From assembly GCA_009823505.1 (NCBI GenBank), contig VZQC01005897.1, positions 651,397-715,396 on the forward strand: a DNA stretch of 64,000 nt. Reading direction: 5' to 3'. The notes below the pieces were generated by a model. It worked only from the letters and a program-made list of their open reading frames with translations. It ran no database searches and was not told the origin of the DNA. The number at the start of each line of letters is the position of its first letter. Positions within the stretch are counted from its first letter, which is position 1. The DNA is from Rhizomys pruinosus. Its lineage: Eukaryota > Chordata > Mammalia > Rodentia > Spalacidae. Shown one piece after another: positions 1 through 11,056 of this stretch. Position numbers and translations under genes: made by a program.

Positions 1-141
1 CAGACTGTCATTTGTATAAGGAATTAGAATTTACCTTGGAGAGAATAAACTGTGCAGAATTGGGGAACTTAGGGCAGAATGAAATAAGAAAAGAAATTGA
101 TTTTGACCCCTACTTTTAATTAGTGGGCAGTAAATTAGGCG

Positions 142-558
142 AGGGAGATGGCTCAGTGGTAAGTACTTGCTACACAAGGATTAGGACCTGAGTTTCATTC
201 CCAGTGTTAGAGAGGCTGAGGCAGTAGAATTCCTGGAGGTCTCTAGCCAGCTGGTCTAGCCAAACTGGGGAGGTCTAGGTTCACTGAGGAACACTGAGGA
301 AAAGAAAAGAAAGAAAAAGAAGAGAAGAGAAGAAAAGAGAAGAGAAGAGAAGAGAAGAGAAGAGAAGAGAAGAGAAGAGAAAAGAGAATAGAGAAAAGGA
401 AAGGAAGGGAAAGAAACAAAGAGAAAGGAAAATATGAGGATGTAGTGACTTAAGAGGACATCTAACATGGACTGGCCTCTATGCACACAAACACACACAT
501 GCATGATCACCTGCACATTAATGCATATGTATACACAAGAACACATGCACATTCAAAA
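142..558 (+). mobile_element. B4-type SINE interrupted by a GA-rich tract
   Basis: A tRNA-like head (gagatggctcagtggtaag, then a box-B-like stretch near 190) is followed by a B1-like middle (gaggctgaggcag) and a tail rich in cacaca and tgcacat. That order is typical of rodent B4 (ID-B1 fusion) SINEs. A polypurine tract splits the middle from the tail. The copy is old and diverged, so the exact subfamily is uncertain. Confidence 0.6.
296..424. repeat. Polypurine (GAAGA/GA) simple repeat
   Basis: About 125 bases of almost pure A and G, mainly agaga and gaaga units, lie inside the B4 SINE. The complementary strand gives a long Ser/Phe/Leu-rich open frame, which is an artefact of the repeat. Confidence 0.9.
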
Positions 559-596
559 ATGAGCAAATAACAGTTTGTTAAAAGTAACATGTGCCA

Positions 597-732
597 AGGA
601 TTCTAGCTCAACAGTAGAGTGCCTACTACCAAGTTCAAGGCTGTGTGTTCAATTCCCAGCTATGGATATAGCTTAGTGATAGAGTGTGCTGCTAGCATGC
701 AAAGGCCTTACATTTGAGCACACAAAAAAAAA
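597..732 (+). mobile_element. Two ID-like tRNA-derived monomers in tandem
   Basis: Two successive tRNA-like stretches are visible: one around 604-659 ending in ttcaattcccagc, a second around 664-717 (tagcttagtgatagagtg). An A-run follows. ID SINEs derive from tRNA-Ala-like sequence. Both copies are diverged, and they cannot fold as a good tRNA. Confidence 0.5.
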
Positions 733-1289
733 ACTTAAAAAATAAACCCAAACTCCAACCTTATGTGTCTTCTGATATAAGCCTATGAAAAGTAGCCCTT
801 CCCCCAAAGGCATATGTGAATCCCTGCTGTATGGTGTTGTCTGCAGCTGCAAGCCTTGGCTTCCCGGGGCGTCAGCCTGCCGATGAGAAGCTCCTTGAGT
901 TCAGAGCTCTTGTTTTTAATCACTCCTGCAAGAAATTGTGGGCATCAAGATTTCTTCTCCAAAAGAAATGACAAATTGTAGATGGTGCTATCTACGAGCC
1001 TCAGAGACATGCTTTCCTGGGCTCCCCTGCTTACAGTGGGGTCACATTAGTCTCCAATGCTTAACAGAGGGCCCAAGTCTTTATCATATTTTCTATATGT
1101 ACTTTTTTCCTTGTTTCAGAAATCTCACAAATAGCCTACTACGTGGAATTTTTCTGATTATTGAATAGTATCAAAAAGCTTCCTACTACAGCAGTGGTGT
1201 GATCAGAAAAGAGTAAGCTCACTTCCTTTCCACCCCACCATGCTGAGAAAATTCTCAGAAATCACCAAATGGAAGTCCAAGGAATATGT
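733..1289. other. Single-copy stretch, nothing recognised
   Basis: No repeat family, splice-like exon or RNA gene could be recognised. Only short chance open frames occur. Confidence 0.5.
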
Positions 1290-1460
1290 TTTTAAATTAC
1301 AATTTTATTTGTTTTGTGAGGGTGTGCCACGGTACAGATGTGGAGCTGGGAGGGCCACTTGGGCAGCTTGGTTCTCTTCTTCCACTGTGTGGGATTCGGG
1401 GATCAAACTCAGATTGTCGGGGTGGAGACAGGCACTTTTATTCACTGAACCTCAGCAGGC
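1290..1460 (-). mobile_element. B3-type SINE
   Basis: Read on the minus strand it has the tRNA-derived head (tgaacctcagcaggcc region inverted), the gatcaaactcag box-B region and a tail near 1300. The form is that of rodent B2/B3 SINEs. It lies directly against the left TSD of the full-length L1. Confidence 0.6.
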
Positions 1461-1462
1461 CT

Positions 1463-1475
1463 GAAATAAGATTTT
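1463..1475. repeat. Left TSD of the full-length L1
   Basis: The 13-mer gaaataagatttt is followed by the poly-T at 1476-1490. The identical 13-mer recurs at 8463-8475, where aatt follows. The pre-insertion site therefore reads atttt/aa, the preferred L1 endonuclease cut for a minus-strand insertion. Confidence 0.7.
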
Positions 1476-1490
1476 TTTTTTTTTTTTTTT

Positions 1491-2109
1491 TGATAAGATT
1501 TCGTTTGCATGGCTTGTGCTTGCCTCCTCCAGGTCTACTCACTTGCCTGGTCTTAGGACCATCTGCTCTGTCAGCCTGGGGTGAGAGCATCTTTCTGCTT
1601 TCCTGATTTCATTCACAAAGTTCATATGAGATTTTCCTGAGCCTTTTTTGCCTGTGACTGTCACATATTTATCTAGTTCCTAATTTCCATCACGTTTTGA
1701 TACTTGCTAAGTCATCTTCAATCTGTCTTGGACCAACTCCTCCTCTGGCATTTGGACAAATTTCAAATGCTCCTTATTCTCTCTCTAGTTTCTGGTCACA
1801 GAGTACACCTGCCTGGGTCTGCGCGCTCACCATTTACTCAATTTATTGCTCTAAGAATGTAACATGGGCCAGTTTTGGAAGAACAAAGACAAAAAGTCAA
1901 AACTAATTTATTCAGTTTTAAATGGAGAAATTATAAGCATTCCATTAGTGAATAAAGAATTAGCAGATACTTGCTGAATTATTTAAGGTCAGACCTATGG
2001 CTATTTTTCAAATTATGACCTGCAAAAGGCTACATGAGGGACTCTCAGTATCACAATGTAGCCTTAATTACAGTGAAATATTTCATCTGTTGCATTTCTA
2101 ACCTAGTTT
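1491..2109 (-). other. Candidate 3'-transduced flank of the L1
   Basis: About 620 bp of non-repetitive sequence lies between an outer poly-T (1472-1490) and the inner T-rich 3' end of the L1 (from about 2110). Both TSD copies lie outside this block, so it appears to have arrived with the L1 as read-through RNA from the source locus. I see no AATAAA close to the outer tail on the minus strand, which weakens the case. Otherwise it would be ordinary flanking DNA and the 13-bp match chance. Confidence 0.5.
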
Positions 2110-2524
2110 TAGTTTTTATTTTTTTTAAGTTTTTTTTGTATTTATATTATATTATTGTATTTTTAACAAATCTAGACCCGTGTTCCCTAGGCCACCAATA
2201 TTCCCCCCCACCCGTCAGAGCTCCGTGCATTCTGCCAAACATGCTTATAACATCTCTTAGTACTCGTTTCTCAAATATTTTCCAGTGGGGGTCGTTGTAC
2301 TGATTTTGAGCAGACAAGGTTCACTTGCGAATGCTGATCTTTTCAACGTCAGTGTCTTATGTCGACTTTCTGCTATAGTATTTTCTGCATGTTGGATTGT
2401 TTGCTTCTCCTTATTAGTCACACCAATAAAAAAACCGGCTACTAATTCCGAACTTCATTTGCTGTACAGAAGCTCAGAGGGCCCTCCAAGAACTACTTTA
2501 ACACTTGGGATAATTGGCACGACG

Positions 2525-5500
2525 CATCTTCACATATGAGGTAGCATTCGTCGTTCTTTGTTTTTCTGGGACTGTGTTACTACTTCACTCAGCATGATGT
2601 CCTCTACTCCAGCCATTTTCCGCAAACTCGATGTCGTCTGTTCTTTACTGCTAGTCAAGAACTCATATGTGTAATGTACCAATTTTCTCTATCCAATTCG
2701 TCGGTTGAGGGGCATTAAGGCTTGGTTCCGCTCTATTGCTATTGTGAAGAAGAGCTGAAATAAACATAGGCACCAGTGTGCATGTAACCCCCCGTCTCTC
2801 TGTGGTGAGCGTAGTTCTTGAGGGTACATGCCCAGGAGTGTGTATGGCTGGGGTCGGGTGGCAAGTTCATTCCATAGTCTTCCAAGGGTCTCCACACTGC
2901 TATTCTCATAGTGGCTGCACGAGTTTAACACATTCCACCAGCATGGATGAGTGATTCCCACGTTCCCCACAACCTCTCAAGCACGTGGATATCATTCTTA
3001 GGTTTTCTTGATCCTACCAGATCTAACATGGAGTAAGATGATATCTTAAAGTGTTTTGATGTTGCATTTCCTTTGATGATATATATGTTGAGGCAGTATC
3101 TTGAGGTGTTTATCAGACATCTCTAATCCTCTCGCTTGATCAAGTCCGTCTCATCATTTTATCTGCTCCATCTATGAGGCGGCAGTCGTTTGTTTCTTTT
3201 TTCTTGTTTTTCTGAGTAGTTTAATATATTCGGAAATGCAGTGCTTTGTCAGATGTATCTGCAGTAAGGTTTACCTGCCCACTCTGTGGATTTCTCTCAC
3301 TTCCTTATTGTTTCTTTGAAGTGCTACAAGAAGCTTTGAGTTTGATGAGGTCCCATGTGTCAATTGTCGACCTTAATTTTGTGCAGCGTGCTGTCTGATT
3401 ATAGGACGAGTCTTTTCCTAACGCCTAAGTCTTGTAGTCTCTGCAACTTTTTCTTCATCACCTTCAGAAGTTTGGGTTTCACGCTTGGTCTTTAATCCAT
3501 TCTAAGTTGACTTTGTACAGGGCAGAAGGTGGGGTTAGTTTTCATTCTATACAAGTGGTGATCCAACTTTTGCCAAACCACTTCGAAATGCTCGTCTTAT
3601 TACTTCCATGTGGTTCTCTTGGCCCCCTTGTCAATAGAGATGGCTGAAATTTGAAATGTTGCTCAGCATTGGATCTTCGGTTTTGTTCCATTGGTCAAAC
3701 AGTTCCCTTTTCTTTTGCTGCCAGTAACCAGGCTGTTTTCATGACTATAGCCAGTGTAGTATAGTTTTGAAAATCTGGTATAGAGATCCATCCTGTGTAG
3801 CTCTCTTTCAGCTCAGGGTTGATTTATTGCTATTCGGGGTCTTTTGTTCTCCCAAATGAATTTAAAACCTTTTGTTTTCCAAAGCCTGTGAAGAAAACTC
3901 TTGGGGATTTTAATTGATTGGATTTGATTAAATCTATACAAGAGTTTTGTAGAATGGGCATTTTTACATGTTAATTTCCCAATCCATGAGCATGGAGGAG
4001 TTTTTCCATCTTCTGAGGTCCTCTCAATTACTTTCTTTAAGGATTTAAAATTTTTGTTGTACAGAGGTCTTATGGTTGTCTGTTGGTTAGTTTGTTCCTA
4101 GGTATCTTTATTGTTTTGAGGCTATTGTGAGGGAAGGTCTCTTGAATATCTTTTCTCCAGTTGTTGTTGTGGTGTAAAGAAAGGCCATTGATTTTCTAAG
4201 GTTAATTTTGTATCACTGCCACTCTTGCTGAAGCTGTTAATACTTTCTAGGTCTTTTCTGGTGGAGTTTTTTGCATCTCTTAAATAAACAATCCATATCA
4301 TCAGCAAAATAGGCGATAGTACTTGAACATGTCCTCTTTTCCAATTAGCTAACTACGCTTTAATATCCTTCTTCTTGCCTAATATTGCTCTAGCAAGAGT
4401 GTTTCAAGCACTATATGAGAAGACGGTGGGAAAGGCTGCAGCCTTGCCGAGTATTCTACACTTTAAAGGAATGTATTCCGTCATTTCCCACTTTAAGATG
4501 ATCAGTTGGCTGTGGGTTCCCTGTATAAGGAGTCTTGAGTTACATTGAGGAAGTGATCCCTATCCAATTCCTTCTAGGACTTTAAGCATGAAGGGTGCTG
4601 GATTTTGTCAAAGGCTTTTCAACAAATTGCGGATGATGATGGTGTGTTTTTCTGTCGTTTGATTCCGGTTATGCTGTTTGATGATAGTTATTGATTTGTC
4701 GTATTGTTGAACCATCGCTCTCTGGTCATGAAATCCAACTTGGGTCATGATGGACAAGATCATTTTGATGTGGGTCTGGTATGCGATTCTGCAGGTATCT
4801 GTTTAGAATTTTGGATCCTGTGTTCATGAGGGAGATGGGTCTGATAATTCTCCTATTTATAGTTCTGTCTTGCCTGGTTTTGGGTAAATAGAGAATGAGT
4901 GGTGGCTTCATAAAGGAATTTGGAGAGATGTTCCCTCTGATTGTATAACTTCTAACATTTCAGTGATAATGGTTGTAGGTTTTTTGAGTGTTTTTATAGA
5001 ATTCTGCTTGTGAAACCCGTAACCTGGGTCTGGGCTTTTTTATTCAGTTGGGAGTTTTTTTTATCACAATTTCAATTACCTCCTTTCTTATGGGTCTATA
5101 TAAGCTGCCGATCTCTTCCTTGGTCAAGCTTTGGTGATTCCCAAAGATTTCAGATATTCATCGTCACATTTCTTTAATAGACTTTATTCAAACTTGGTAG
5201 ACTAATAGCGTTCATTGTAATATATCCAAATTAATGTTTCTTGCATCTCTATTCCATTGTTCCGTGTGAGTATTTCCTTTTCATCACAGAATTAGTATTG
5301 ATTTGGATGTTGTTCCTATCTTTCCTTTTTGTTAACTTGGCTAAGAGGTCTGTTCCTATCTTGCTTAGTCCTTTCAAAGAAAACCAACTTTTGGCTCATA
5401 TTTTTGTATTGTTTTCTTGTTTCTATTCATTGATCTTTGTCTCTGATTATTTGTTATTTTTCCTGTCTGTTGCGTTTAGTGGTTCATCTTGTTTGTTCTC

Positions 5501-6480
5501 TCAAGTGCTTTTAGCTGTAGTGTTAGATCATTCACTTGTAGCTCTTTCTGTTTCAATGTGGCACTCTCAGGCATTTAATTTCCCTCTTAGGACTGCTTTA
5601 AGGGTATCCCATGATAGGTTGTTGTGTGTGTTGATTTCATTTCATTTAGTTCTGCAGAATGTTTTTATGTTCTTTCTTTATCTCTCCTTTGACCCATCAT
5701 ATTCAGAGTGTGTTGTTTATCTCCATGTTGTTCTTGTAGGCAGGAGGGCCTTGTCCTGGTGTTATGTTGAGCTTCTATTGTCACTATGTGGTCTGACAGG
5801 ATGCATTGAAAATTTCAATTTTTTGTATTGTATGAGTTTCTTCTGTGTCCCAGGATGTGGTTATTGTTTGGAGAATGTTCCTGTGGGTGCTGAGTAGAAG
5901 AGGTATCTTCTAGGTATTTGGATGACATGCTTCGGGTTTAGATGTCTTATGAGGTCCAATTTGGTGTATCATATTGTTCAGTTCAATGTGCTCCTTTTAT
6001 TTTGTTGTCCTTGACCTATCCAAAGGACTCAGTGGGGTATTGAATCTCCCGCACTATGGGTGCTGTGGGTTAGTTGTGACTTGTGGTCTTGAGTAATTGT
6101 TTTATGAAATTGTGGTGCACAAGATTGTGAATATATGTATTCATAATTATAATACTTGTTGTGGATTTTCCCTTTGATGAAAAATGTAATGGCCTTCTTT
6201 CTCTCTAGATTTTTTACTTTGAAGTTCTATTTATCCGATATTTAAAGATAGCAACACCTGCTTTCTGTTTGGTTACATTTGCTTGGGAATATTTTTTTAT
6301 CCATCCCTCCTTTAAAGGTGTTGCCTGTTCCTTGAAGTAAGATGTTGTTTCTTGGCAAGACAAGCATATCGATGGTTCTGTTTCCTAAAATCAGTCTCCC
6401 AGTCTATGTCTATTATATGGAACTTCTAGTCCATTGAATTTTTTTTTATTTTGTTTTTTCCTTGTTTGTTTTTGTTTTCT
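2525..6480 (-). pseudogene. L1 ORF2 remnant (endonuclease/reverse transcriptase), shattered
   Basis: ORF2p nicks DNA and reverse-transcribes L1 RNA. Minus-strand fragments show the N-terminal endonuclease start (NGL...NRHRL near 6400-6438), a QET motif near 6355, and the reverse transcriptase FADD motif at 4308-4297 followed by the D/WIVYLR-KNSTRK stretch. The C-terminal region ends near 2525. The full span would be about 1280 codons, the usual size. The frame is interrupted by many small indels, so no open frame on this strand exceeds about 93 codons. The start lies inside an A-rich zone and cannot be fixed to the base. Confidence 0.85.
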
Positions 6481-6559
6481 TTCTTTTTTCTTTTTATTCA
6501 TTTTTTGCGGTTTTTTTGATTTTTTCTCTTTCTTCTTTTTTGTTTCTCAATTGATTTCT

Positions 6560-7700
6560 TTCTTCTATAGGGCCTGGGTGTTGTTGCTCTTTCTTCTGAT
6601 TCTTTGGATTGCTTCAAGTATTCTCTGAAGGGTTGTTGTGTCCGGACATGTATTCTTTCAAGTTGTTTATGTCATGGGAAGATTTTCCTCTCTCCTTCTC
6701 ACTAGATTGACATTTTTGCTGGGTAATTGAACCTGGCTGGCATCATTGTCCCTCACCACGGTAATGGCTTTGCTCCAGGTCTTCTTTGCCTTCATCGTTG
6801 CTGTGAGAGCCGTTGTTATTCTGATAGTTGTCCCCTTATAGGTTCACTTGTGTTGTTTTGTCTCTTGTCGCTTTAAGATTATTCTTCTTTGTTTGGGTGC
6901 TGCATTTTATTATATGATTGTGGCGTGGAGAATTTCTTTTTGTCTTGTCTGTTTGTGAGTTCTACTGCTCTTCTGTATTGGTATGGTTTTCCTTTTTAGT
7001 TTGGGGAAGTTCATCTATATTCTGTTGAAGATCTGATCAATACCTTTCTCTTGGGATTCTTCTCCTTCCTCTATTTCCTATGATGCGAGGTTTGATCTTT
7101 TCATAGTGTCCCACAGTTCCCTGTGTTCCATTTTTGTTGGTATTGTTTAAATTTTTCATTAATCTTGCCTTGAGGTTTATGTTTCGTGTTGTCTCTCAGG
7201 TCTGATATTCTTGTTCTGCTCCTCATTCTCTGTAGGCTTTTTTCATTCTTTGCCTCTGAATGGATAGAGTGTTTGGGATTTTCCTTTTTCATTTCCTCTT
7301 CTGATTTCTTTAGTGTTTCTTGCCTAATTCTTTTTGAGGCTTCTCGATCTCTTTTTGTATGCTCTTTTGTTTGCTGGTTGGTTTCTTTCTTTTTTCAGCA
7401 TGGAGTCTTTTCAGTGTTTTCTACTCCTTCCGGAGCTTGTCATTCTCTCTCTCTCGGTCCTCATTCTCTTTTCTTAGTTCTTTAATTGTTCTTTATGATT
7501 TTGTCGTTCTTTAAGTATGTTTCCCAATTGGTGTTTCTGATGTTGTTTCCTGGGGCATCCCGGAGAGGGATCCCACTCCAGGAGTCTCCATGGGTTGGTA
7601 GCTACGTTGGCGTGGGATTATCCTGCACTTTCAGTGTAGTCTCTTCTTCGTGTGATCCTGGATATGGGCTTCTCCTTGCCGTTATTTCAATGTGAGTCCT
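6560..7700 (-). pseudogene. L1 ORF1 remnant, shattered
   Basis: ORF1p is the RNA-binding, trimeric coiled-coil protein of L1. A minus-strand fragment at 7292-7101 is rich in K, E, R, Q and N (for example RMRSRTRISDLRDN), which fits the coiled-coil to RNA-binding part. Position between the 5' UTR and the A-rich spacer before ORF2 fits. Frame is lost repeatedly through small indels; both ends are approximate. Confidence 0.7.
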
Positions 7701-8462
7701 GAATTCCTCTCACTGGTTGAAGGCGTGCCTCATTTTGCCCTTATCCGTTGCGGGGGGGGGGGTCTCTTCACGGCCCGAACCTGCGCTGCTCAGAGATTCA
7801 ATCAAGTCACACACGTGCTTTATCGGCTGAGGAAACGCCAAGCCGACAATGCGCCCAATCAGCTGGGGCGAATCCCCAGAAAGGATCAAGGGACCAACGT
7901 AGTCCATTCAGCCCGCGGCCCAGTTCCTCCTGTTTCCCTGGCCGCTGGGCTAAGGAGATCTCAAATCTCAAGAGTCACGCACAACGTGCCTTAATACCGG
8001 CTGGGAGTGATTAACTCCGCCCCCACAGCCACTAGATCTTATATCAAGCCAAAGACCACACCTTTAATCCCAGCTGGGGGATAACTCCAACCTCACAGCA
8101 CCAAAGGCCAATCAAACCAGACAGCAGGACCAAACGACCAGCATCAAGCTCGCTGAGGCATCTGGTTCCTACCTGTCTCCCCTCTTCCTGACCGCTGGGC
8201 TCAAGAGATCTCAAATCTCAAGAGTCACACAAGCGTGCCTTTAATACCGGCTGGGAGGATAACTCCGCCCCCACAGCCACTAGATCTAATCAAGCCAAAG
8301 ACCACACCTTTAATCCCAGCTGGGGGGATAACTCCAACCTCACAGCCACAAAGGCCAATCAAACCAAAGACAGCAGGACCAAACGATCAGCAATCAGCTC
8401 GCCAAGGCACCCAGTTCCTACCTGTCTTCCCCTCTTCCTGCCGCTGGGCTCAGGAGATCTCC
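7701..8462 (-). promoter_or_regulatory. L1 5' UTR with two tandem promoter monomers
   Basis: Two head-to-tail units of 250 bp (7961-8210 and 8211-8459) share blocks such as taataccggctgggag, aactccgcccccacagcc and cctttaatcccagctgggg. A less similar part (7701-7960) ends in the same pyrimidine-rich block as the monomers. In muroid L1s such monomers carry the RNA polymerase II promoter. CpG, CCGCCC and CCAAT-like motifs fit this. A 12-G run sits at 7752-7762. Confidence 0.8.
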
Positions 8463-8475
8463 GAAATAAGATTTT
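8463..8475. repeat. Right TSD of the full-length L1
   Basis: Exact copy of gaaataagatttt found at 1463-1475. It directly follows the end of the second promoter monomer. Confidence 0.7.
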
Positions 8476-8590
8476 AATTACTCTCAAATCTATGAGGCTG
8501 TGAAAAAAGGAAAATAAATAACTACACTGCCAATTCACTCTGACACATTAGTGGTAGAATGACTGATTTTCGAGATGTTGAATGCAAGAG

Positions 8591-8641
<51 letters not shown>

Positions 8642-9231
8642 TGTGTGTGTTTCTTTGAATTGAGGAAAAGCACTCATCAACCCACAGTTCCTTCCCTGGC
8701 AATTGATGTGCCCACTCTTCTGCCAGCAACAGTGTGGGTTATGATATGGGATTGGGGAACATACAGTCCCTTGGAGAAAAGACCATATAAGGCTCTGAAG
8801 GACAAATAGCCCCCTACACTTAGCAGACAAAGCCCAGAAGTGGGAGCTGGGACAAAACCTGATGAGAATACGTGGAGGATCAGAGCAAGCCAAGTCTTAA
8901 GAATAATCGTGTCAGGGAGGAAAGCATTCTTGGGAAAGCAAAGGTCTGGTATCTAAGGGAATGGTAGCCGATGGTATAGTGTAGACAGATAGATCAGAAG
9001 CCAGCTACCTGGATTCAGCTCTAGATCAGCCTTGTTTTCACTTCTTCCTGCTTTGGTTTGCTTAATTTTAAAAGAGAATTAATTTGCATATTATAGTTAG
9101 ACTGTTACTTGTCACATGTCAGTTAATTAAATGGTGTTATTTTAGAAAAAGAATAATAAAGCTATGTGTGAGAGAGGAGGAGAAACATTCACTTAGTATC
9201 TGTGAAACAAACTGACAAAAGCAAATGAATT
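8476..9231. other. Single-copy stretch with a TG repeat
   Basis: Nothing recognised apart from the TG dinucleotide run at 8593-8651. Open frames here come from that repeat. Confidence 0.5.
8593..8651. repeat. (TG)n microsatellite
   Basis: About 29 TG units with one TA interruption near 8634. Confidence 0.97.
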
Positions 9232-9499
9232 AGTATTTTTATTTATTTATTTTTATTTATTTCTGTATGTGTATGAATGTACTGTCTGCATGCAGGTTTG
9301 TGCACCCGTGTCATGCAATGCCGTGGAGGTCAGAAGAGGGTCTTGGATTCCCCTGGAACTGGAGTTCTCCTAGAATTGGAGTCTCCTAGAATTGGAGTTT
9401 CAGACGGTTTTCAGCTGCCATGTGGGTGCTGGGGATTGAACCCGGGTCCTCTGTAAGAGCGGTCGGCGCTCTTAACCACTAGGCCATCTCTCCAGCCCC
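9232..9499 (-). mobile_element. B2 SINE with triplicated internal segment
   Basis: The T-rich tail is at the left and the tRNA-like head (minus strand gctggagagatggcc) ends near 9499. It is a full-length member of the young B2 group of this window. The attggag segment, doubled in sister copies, occurs three times here (about 9360-9400). Confidence 0.93.
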
Positions 9500-9511
9500 G
9501 TGTTGTTGTTA

Positions 9512-9651
9512 TTTTTGAAACAGGGTCTCCCTATAGCCCCAGCTGTCCTGGAACTCACTCTGTAGACTAGGCTTGCCTTGAACTCACAAAGATCCGCCTG
9601 CCTCTGCCTCCCAAGTGCTAGGATTAAAGGCATGGACCACCATGCCCGGCT
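9512..9651 (-). mobile_element. B1 SINE
   Basis: Minus-strand 7SL-derived B1 from ccgggc near 9650 to the gagacag region near 9520. It ends in a short T-rich tail abutting the B2 head. Confidence 0.95.
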
Positions 9652-10395
9652 TCATCATCTTAACAAAAGTCATAGAACCTGACAGAGACAATACAAGGAG
9701 ATGTACCTTAGAGGATCACTACTGTGGTGAAATGGCCAGGAAAAGTATGGAGAGCGGCAAGGAAGATGGAGGTCATTCATTAAAGTTTGTGTGTCTCTGC
9801 TCATCTCTCATGATGAGGACAGTCTTTGCTGCCTCATCCAGGAAAAGGAGGGACAGTGCCGTTACTATCACAGAGGGAAACTTGGGTCCTGACTTTAGGC
9901 AAAAAAAGCTGCCTGCCTCAATTACTTCTCAGTTGCCTGTAGCTCCAAGTGGCACATTTTGGGATGGCAATCCTGATTCCCTTTGCACATAAAAAACTAA
10001 GTTGACTAAACAACACAAGCCCAAGGAAGGTATTAGAGATACTAGGGACCAGGAGCTACACTGACTTCTTTACTATCTTTCAGACACAGGAACACACTAA
10101 AAAATCAGGGCCTGTGAATGAGCTAATTGCTTGGCCTAGAATACTTTACTCTCAGCTGGCCATCTGACTTTCTCCTTTGTATTTCCTTCTTCTATGAAAT
10201 GCTGTGTGCTCTTAGAGGCTTTCTCTGACAACACTATAGAAACAACGATGCCATTTTTGGTCTGCCATTTTCTATTACCTTACTTTTAAAGAAATAGTTA
10301 TTACTAATATATGTTATTTCACATACATGTTTATTTGATTCAGTTTACCTAGGATTTGTGTTATTCCAGATATAGAGCCTACTTTTTAACATACT
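9652..10395. other. Single-copy stretch, nothing recognised
   Basis: A 125-codon frame at 9615-9992 begins inside the B1 and runs into this stretch. It shows no recognisable domain and is taken as chance. Confidence 0.45.
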
Positions 10396-10822
10396 GGTTT
10401 TTATTTTATGTGTATGAGTACTTTGCCTGCACGTATAAGTACATGTGTGTGCAATGCCTGCAGAGGCCAGAAGAAGGCATCAGATCCCTGGCATTAAGAA
10501 TGGTTGTTAACTGGGCTGGAGAGATGGCCTAGCGGTTAAGAGTGCCGACCGCTCTTACAGAGGACCCGGGTTCAATCCCCAGCACCCACATGGCGGCTGA
10601 GAACCGTCTGAAGCTCCAATTCCAGGAGAACTCCAGTTCCAGGGGAATCCGAGACCCTCTTCTGAACTCCGCGGCATTGCACGACACGGGTGCACAGACT
10701 TGCATGCAGACAGTACATTCATACACATACAGAAATAAATAAAATTAATAAAAAAAAAAAGAATGGTTGTTAACTGCCATGTAGATACTGGGAACTAGAC
10801 CTGGGTCCTCTTTGTGAGCCTC
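10396..10822 (-). mobile_element. Older B2 SINE split by a younger B2
   Basis: The tail half (10396-10497) and part of the body (10777-10822) read as one diverged minus-strand B2 once the plus-strand B2 at 10514-10760 and its TSD are removed. Confidence 0.8.
10514..10760 (+). mobile_element. Young B2 SINE with 16-bp TSD
   Basis: Full-length from ggctggagagatggcc to an A-rich tail. It is flanked by gaatggttgttaactg at 10498-10513 and 10761-10776. It carries the duplicated aactccaattccag/aactccagttccag segment and retains CpGs, so it is recent. Confidence 0.97.
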
Positions 10823-10895
10823 TCTGTCTCTGGGTGAACACATGAACACAGAGAGCAATCCCCTCTCCAGGACCCAAGATATTTTGGCTCTAAAC

Positions 10896-11045
10896 ATTTT
10901 TTTGGTCTTTTCGAGACAGGGTCTCCCTGTAGCCCCAGCTGTCCTGGAACTCACTCTGTAGACCAGGCTGGCCTTGAACTCACAAAGATCCGCCTGCCTC
11001 TGCCTCCCAAGTGCTAGGATTAAAGGCATGCGCCACCATGCCCGC
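10896..11045 (-). mobile_element. Young B1 SINE with 11-bp TSD
   Basis: Complete minus-strand B1, flanked by tggctctaaac at 10885-10895 and 11046-11056. Confidence 0.96.
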
Positions 11046-11056
11046 TGGCTCTAAAC

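Larger units (their letters stand above)
2110..8462 (-). mobile_element. L1: Nearly full-length LINE-1
   Basis: On the minus strand the order is promoter monomers (8459 down to 7961), a unique 5' UTR part, an ORF1 remnant, an A-rich spacer (about 6540-6435), an ORF2 remnant with endonuclease and reverse transcriptase regions, a 3' UTR (about 2525-2140) and an A-rich tail. The length of about 6.35 kb fits a complete rodent L1. CpGs are well kept in the 5' UTR, which suggests youth, yet both ORFs are broken by many one- and two-base indels. L1 copies itself through RNA by target-primed reverse transcription. As written, this copy cannot make either protein. Confidence 0.9.

Noticed and set aside
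256..552. 98-codon minus-strand Ser/Leu/Phe-rich frame
   Set aside because: Produced by the polypurine repeat in the B4 SINE.
597..732. tRNA gene
   Set aside because: Box A/B-like blocks are those of ID-type SINEs. Arms do not pair well and no terminator follows.
5241..5897. 218-codon plus-strand open frame
   Set aside because: It is the antisense strand of L1 ORF2. The hydrophobic, Phe/Leu-rich product is what antisense L1 yields.
7701..8462. CpG island promoter of a host gene
   Set aside because: The CpG-rich block is the L1 5' UTR with its monomers; no host exon is seen nearby.
8522..8893. 123-codon minus-strand frame with a Thr-His run
   Set aside because: The run is the TG microsatellite, and no recognisable protein flanks it.
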